In this document: piece after piece, positions 60,219 to 64,000 of the stretch | Layout of the letters: every line of letters begins with the position of its first letter | Position numbering within the stretch: position 1 is the stretch's first letter | DNA from: Roseobacter insulae | GTDB lineage: Bacteria; Pseudomonadota; Alphaproteobacteria; Rhodobacterales; Rhodobacteraceae | Reading direction: 5' to 3' | DNA length: 64,000 nucleotides | Assembly: GCF_019375555.1 (NCBI RefSeq) | Contig: NZ_JAHXDN010000006.1 | Span: forward strand, 124,001 to 188,000 | The notes under the pieces: model-generated | The model's database searches: none | Told to the model about the DNA's origin: nothing | Seen by the model: only the letters and a program-made list of their open reading frames with translations | Program-made: the position numbers and the translations under genes

Positions 60219-60232
60219 GTCTTTGACATTTG

Positions 60233-60264
60233 GCCGGGGCGCGCGTGTTGCGCCCCGGCTTTTT
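60233..60264 (+). terminator. Rho-independent terminator between glpV and glpK
   Basis: GCCGGGGCGC (60233-60242) pairs perfectly with GCGCCCCGGC (60250-60259) around a 7-base loop, followed by TTTTT. It is the strongest terminator in the window and suggests glpK is made at a lower level by read-through or from its own promoter. Confidence 0.92.
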
Positions 60265-60311
60265 CATGGGCAGACTTGCCCAACAGAAATCATTGACAGC
60301 CGGGGAGTGCC

Positions 60312-61799
60312 ATGACCCATATTCTTGCAATTGATCAGGGAACCACGTCGTCACGCGCGATCATTTTCGATGGCGAGATGAAGATCAAATCCAGCGCACA
60401 GGAAGAGTTTCCGCAGCACTTCCCCGACAGCGGCTGGGTTGAACACGATCCCGGCGATTTGTGGTCGACCACGGCAGGGACATGCCGCGCGGCGATTGAA
60501 AAAGCAGGTGTGGGCCCGGATGACATTGCCGCCATCGGCATCACCAACCAGCGCGAAACGGTTGTGGTCTGGGACCGGGCGACAGGCCAGCCCGTTCACA
60601 ACGCCATTGTTTGGCAGGATCGCCGCACCGCTGACTATTGCCGCGAGCTGCGAGACGCCGGCCATGACAAGATGATCACGGCAAAAACCGGATTGCTTGC
60701 GGACCCCTATTTTTCCGGCACGAAACTCAAATGGATACTGGATCATGTGGAGGGCGCACGGGAGCGTGCGAAAGACGGCGACTTGCTGTTTGGTACCGTC
60801 GACTGTTTCCTGATCTGGAAACTCACCGGAGGTGCCGCGCATGTGACCGATGCCACCAATGCCGCGCGCACCCTTCTCTACGACATTCACAAGGGGCGAT
60901 GGAGCACCTCGATCTGTGAGCTTTTTGATATTCCGCAGGAAATGTTGCCCGACGTGAAGGATTGTGCGGCGGATTTCGGCACAACCCGGCCCGATCTCTT
61001 TGGCCGTCCAATCCCCATCCTGGGCGTTGCGGGCGACCAGCAGGCGGCAACCATCGGGCAGGCCTGTTTCGACCCCGGCATGCTGAAATCGACTTATGGC
61101 ACGGGCTGTTTTGCCCTTCTGAACACCGGGGAAACGGCGGTCACCTCCAATAACCGGCTGCTTACGACCATCGCCTATCAGTTTGATGGCAAACCGACCT
61201 ACGCCCTTGAAGGGTCGATTTTTGTGGCCGGTGCTGTCGTGCAATGGCTGCGTGACGGGCTGAAGATCATTCGCGAAGCCGCCGAGACGCAGCCCCTCGC
61301 CGAAAAGGCCGACCCCAACCAGAACGTGGTACTGGTGCCGGCGTTTGTCGGGCTGGGTGCGCCCTATTGGAATGCGGAATGCCGGGGCGCGGTTTTTGGG
61401 CTGACCCGGAATTCGGGCCCGGAAGAATACGCGAAGGCGGCACTGGAAAGCGTGGGCTATCAGACCCGCGATCTGCTGGAGGCTATGCGGGCCGATTGGC
61501 AGGGCAAGGGGGCAGGGGCGACATTGCGGGTGGATGGCGGAATGTCAGCCTCCGACTGGGCGATGCAGTTTCTGTCGGACATTATCGGCGCGCCGGTGGA
61601 TCGGCCGGAGGTTCTGGAAACCACCGCGCTCGGGGCGGCATGGCTGGCCGGGCAGCGGGCGGGTCTTTATCCCGACAAGCACGGCTTTGCGCAAAGCTGG
61701 GCACTGGAACAGCAGTTCACCCCGCAGATGGACGATGAGGACCGCGATGCAAAATACGCCGCCTGGAAGCGCGCGGTAGATGCGACGATGAGCTTTTGA
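60312..61799 (+). CDS. glpK: Glycerol kinase
   Basis: A 495-aa FGGY-family kinase that phosphorylates glycerol to glycerol-3-phosphate. The start [60 protein letters not shown] and the C-terminal [20 protein letters not shown] are all family signatures. Length equals that of typical glycerol kinases. RBS GGGGAG precedes the ATG. Its last codon overlaps the TTG start of the alcohol dehydrogenase gene. Confidence 0.97.
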   Translation: MTHILAIDQGTTSSRAIIFDGEMKIKSSAQEEFPQHFPDSGWVEHDPGDLWSTTAGTCRAAIEKAGVGPDDIAAIGITNQRETVVVWDRATGQPVHNAIVWQDRRTADYCRELRDAGHDKMITAKTGLLADPYFSGTKLKWILDHVEGARERAKDGDLLFGTVDCFLIWKLTGGAAHVTDATNAARTLLYDIHKGRWSTSICELFDIPQEMLPDVKDCAADFGTTRPDLFGRPIPILGVAGDQQAATIGQACFDPGMLKSTYGTGCFALLNTGETAVTSNNRLLTTIAYQFDGKPTYALEGSIFVAGAVVQWLRDGLKIIREAAETQPLAEKADPNQNVVLVPAFVGLGAPYWNAECRGAVFGLTRNSGPEEYAKAALESVGYQTRDLLEAMRADWQGKGAGATLRVDGGMSASDWAMQFLSDIIGAPVDRPEVLETTALGAAWLAGQRAGLYPDKHGFAQSWALEQQFTPQMDDEDRDAKYAAWKRAVDATMSF

Positions 61800-62947
61800 A
61801 CCAAGCGGCCTTCCGTTTCCTGACAGCCGGGCGTATCGAGTTCGGTCGCGGCAAGGCGCAACTGGCCTGTGGCGAAATCTGCGCCCGTGGGCGGCACGTC
61901 TTGCTGGTAAGGGGGCGGTCGGTGCGCTGGGTTGATCAACTGGTGCGCGATCTGGAAGATCAGGGCGCGCGGGTCACCCCGACCCTCTGCGAGGGGGAAC
62001 CAACTGTCGAGCAACTGACCCGGGTTTTGAAGGTGGCACGCGACGCCGCCGTAAACGTCGTTGCCTCGGTCGGCGGCGGCTCGGCGATTGATCTGGGCAA
62101 GGCGGCGGCGGCGCTTCTGCCCGGCACCGGCGACGTGATGGATCACCTGGAAGGGGTCGGGGGCGGCCAGCCTCTCACGGCACAACGTCTACCTTTTATC
62201 GCTGTGCCAACAACCTCCGGTACCGGTGCCGAAGTGACCAAGAACGCGGTGATCGCCGTTGCCGATGCCGGGAGAAAGGTCAGTTTGCGCGATGATCGCA
62301 TGTTGCCGGACTGCGCCATCGTGGATCCGGCCCTGACCGATGGCGCGCCGCGTGCCCAGTCGCTGGCCTCGGGGCTTGACGCGTTGACACAGGTCATCGA
62401 ACCCTATCTGTGCACCCGCGCAAACCCGCTGACCGATGCGTTGTGTCGACAGGCAATTCCACTGGGCGCGCGCGCCCTGGTCCGGCTGGCCGCGGGTGAA
62501 GACCGGCAGGCCCGAGACGACATGGCATTTGTCAGCCTGTCTGGCGGGCTCGCGCTGGCGAATGCAGGGTTGGGTGCGGTGCATGGTCTTGCGGGTGTGC
62601 TGGGCGGTCGGCTGGGTGCCCCACACGGGCTGATCTGCGGCAGGCTATTGGGGCCGGTACTGGCTGCGAATGCACAGCAACTGCTGAAAGAGAATGCAGA
62701 CATGACCCGGTTTGAGGAAGTAGCTGAATGGCTTTCGAGCGCGTTTGATCTACCTTCGCGTGATACATTCGATCAATTGCCGGATCTTTTGGATCAATGG
62801 GAGGTTGCGCGTCTTGGGTCTTGGGTGACCGCGGACACCGACCTTGAGGCGATCGCGACGGAGGCCGCGGGCGCCTCTTCCATGAAGGCCAACCCCTGTA
62901 CGCTGAGCACGCAGGCCCTGGTCAGCACCATGCAGCTCGCGCTTTGA
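61796..62947 (+). CDS. Iron-type alcohol dehydrogenase with an altered metal site
   Basis: TTG 61796 overlaps the glpK stop and gives a 383-aa group III (Fe-type) alcohol dehydrogenase. The NAD-binding motif is [13 protein letters not shown], and [16 protein letters not shown] is typical. Of the four metal ligands, Asp (GLDALTQ), His (AVHGLAG) and His (APHGLICG) are present, but the second, normally His in DALTHAIE, is Gln here. Such Gln variants exist in some subfamilies, so activity is possible. Co-operonic position suggests oxidation of glycerol-like or short alcohols, or reduction of a related aldehyde. Confidence 0.85.
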   Translation: MNQAAFRFLTAGRIEFGRGKAQLACGEICARGRHVLLVRGRSVRWVDQLVRDLEDQGARVTPTLCEGEPTVEQLTRVLKVARDAAVNVVASVGGGSAIDLGKAAAALLPGTGDVMDHLEGVGGGQPLTAQRLPFIAVPTTSGTGAEVTKNAVIAVADAGRKVSLRDDRMLPDCAIVDPALTDGAPRAQSLASGLDALTQVIEPYLCTRANPLTDALCRQAIPLGARALVRLAAGEDRQARDDMAFVSLSGGLALANAGLGAVHGLAGVLGGRLGAPHGLICGRLLGPVLAANAQQLLKENADMTRFEEVAEWLSSAFDLPSRDTFDQLPDLLDQWEVARLGSWVTADTDLEAIATEAAGASSMKANPCTLSTQALVSTMQLAL

Positions 62948-62950
62948 GCG

Positions 62951-64000
62951 TCATACGGCGGAGAGGCCGGCATTGGTGTTCAGGAAATACTGCGAAAAAA
63001 TCGGCCCGCTGGCGGCGCCGATGGCCCGCGCGTTGAACCCGATGGCGCCCTCTTCGATATGCGGGGTCAGCAAACCACGGGTGTCTTGGGTCAGCAGGTA
63101 GCGCCGCACCCTTTCGACAAGCTCGGTGCGTACGGTATCTGGGAAGGCCCCGTCGATCAGGATCGCTTCGAAATCAATCACCGAGCAGATGGACAAGGCC
63201 GCCTTGGCCAATTCCTGTGCGGTTTCCCCAACCCAGGGGTCGACGTAGCGGCCAAGACTGCTCCAGTCCTGCGGCATTTCCCAAAGTTTTTTAGGGTCTT
63301 GACCCACTTCGACCAACCGTCCTTCGAGCAGATGCAGTGAGGCCACGTCAATTAGCTGGCGACTCTCCCCCAGCGGGCCGGTACTGCGCAAAGAACCCAG
63401 CGCCCCGGCATTTCCCTGATTACCCTCGAAAACCGTGTGGTTCAGGACCACGCCGCCGCCGATGAAGGATCCGATGTAGAAATAGGCGTAGTCGCGGTAG
63501 TTTTTGTCCATACCGTACAGGTGTTCCGCCCGGCAGGCGGCAGTTGAATCATTGCAGACAAAGATCGGCAAAGTGCTGAACTTGGCGACTTCTTCCGCGA
63601 AGTGAATATCTTTCCACGAGCTGAAGTCTTCGGCTGCAGGGCCGGAGAGGTCGTGCCATTTCCACAACTCGAACGGCGACGCGACCCCGATGCCGCAAAT
63701 CCGCGTTTGTTGCGCCGCACTCATTTCTTCCATCAGCTGGTCGATGCCGTCTTCCAGAAATCCAAAGACGGTATCCGGCATCGGGTAGGGATAGGAGAGA
63801 TGCACTTGCTTGATCACGTCGCCTTTGAAGTTGAGCAGCAAGAGTTCGGCGCTGCGCCGCCCGATTTTCAACCCGAAGGCAAATACGCCCTCCGGTGCGA
63901 GGTCCATCGGAATCGAGGGTTTGCCAACCTTGCCGCGTTGCGGTGCGCCGCGCGCCAGCAGTCCGTCGCGTTCGAGTTTTCTGAGAATCACAGACACGGT
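62951..64000 (-). CDS. ROK-family transcriptional regulator, N-terminus outside the window
   Basis: The gene runs off the window edge; the first visible residues (TVSVILRKLERDGLLARG) are the recognition helix and wing of a MarR-like helix-turn-helix. The ROK domain follows with GVASPFELWKW, FVCNDSTAACRAEHLYG, YIGSFIGGGVVLN and GNQGNAGALGSL. The zinc motif CxCGxxGCxE of many ROK proteins is missing. The ROK repressors usually sense sugars, so a sugar regulon may lie further right. It is convergent with the alcohol dehydrogenase gene. Confidence 0.88.
   Translation of the reverse strand, partial: TVSVILRKLERDGLLARGAPQRGKVGKPSIPMDLAPEGVFAFGLKIGRRSAELLLLNFKGDVIKQVHLSYPYPMPDTVFGFLEDGIDQLMEEMSAAQQTRICGIGVASPFELWKWHDLSGPAAEDFSSWKDIHFAEEVAKFSTLPIFVCNDSTAACRAEHLYGMDKNYRDYAYFYIGSFIGGGVVLNHTVFEGNQGNAGALGSLRSTGPLGESRQLIDVASLHLLEGRLVEVGQDPKKLWEMPQDWSSLGRYVDPWVGETAQELAKAALSICSVIDFEAILIDGAFPDTVRTELVERVRRYLLTQDTRGLLTPHIEEGAIGFNARAIGAASGPIFSQYFLNTNAGLSAV

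Overview
The window looks like chromosomal DNA of a marine alphaproteobacterium of the Rhodobacteraceae (Roseobacter group). This is inferred from the high GC content, the many 4-bp start/stop overlaps, and the gene sets present: a formate dehydrogenase locus with DUF3305/DUF3306 genes, a malonate TRAP operon (mat), the beta-hydroxyaspartate cycle (bhcABCD) and the rhizobial-type glycerol ABC operon (glpSTPQUV). No rRNA, tRNA, CRISPR array or phage module was seen. All family assignments come from reading the translations; no database search was run.

Layout. 1-1063: end of a tungstate-type ABC importer (ATPase and TupA-like binding protein). 1254-3548: an IS1182-like insertion sequence bounded by 31-bp imperfect inverted repeats, which also carries an unrecognised 247-aa passenger gene divergent from the transposase; the transposase appears frameshifted at its start. 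3743-4270: a dihydrofolate reductase-like gene broken by an in-frame TGA. 4414-6883 (minus strand): DUF6505, a biotin/lipoate ligase-like protein, the Mrp/ApbC iron-sulfur carrier and DUF6494. 6991-17000: the formate dehydrogenase locus: a TupA-like/cytochrome c hybrid, a multi-cluster ferredoxin-like protein, DUF3305, DUF3306, a TorD-type chaperone, a short Tat-signal protein, alpha, beta and gamma subunits, and a 42-aa membrane peptide. The metal importer, Fe-S carrier and chaperone all fit assembly of this Mo/W enzyme.

17003-23473 is a malonate module: GntR regulator, TRAP transporter, malonyl-CoA decarboxylase and malonyl-CoA synthetase, with a perfect TTGTATACAA palindrome in front. 23477-34949 is a C2-acid module. 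An IclR regulator (bhcR) sits between bhcABCD on the plus strand, which converts glyoxylate plus glycine to oxaloacetate, and a minus-strand operon of a second TRAP transporter, an amidase, a small membrane protein and a 2-hydroxyacid dehydrogenase.

35202-44548 is the most unusual region: a tightly packed row of a membrane-anchored Ser/Thr kinase, an acidic FHA protein, a PP2C phosphatase, three different P-loop GTPases (one large and dynamin-like), a small roadblock-like protein and an unrecognised 264-aa protein. It resembles the post-translational control module of type VI secretion but no secretion genes are present, so it may be a separate signalling or membrane-remodelling system.

44744-51506 is a compact catabolic operon of unknown substrate: NMT1/THI5-type ABC importer, cytosine-deaminase-like amidohydrolase, FAD-linked oxidase, flavodoxin-fold reductase and creatininase-family hydrolase. 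51517-62947 is the glycerol regulon: glpR divergent from glpD-glpSTPQUV-glpK and an iron-type alcohol dehydrogenase in which Gln replaces one metal-ligand His. The window ends inside a ROK-family regulator on the minus strand.
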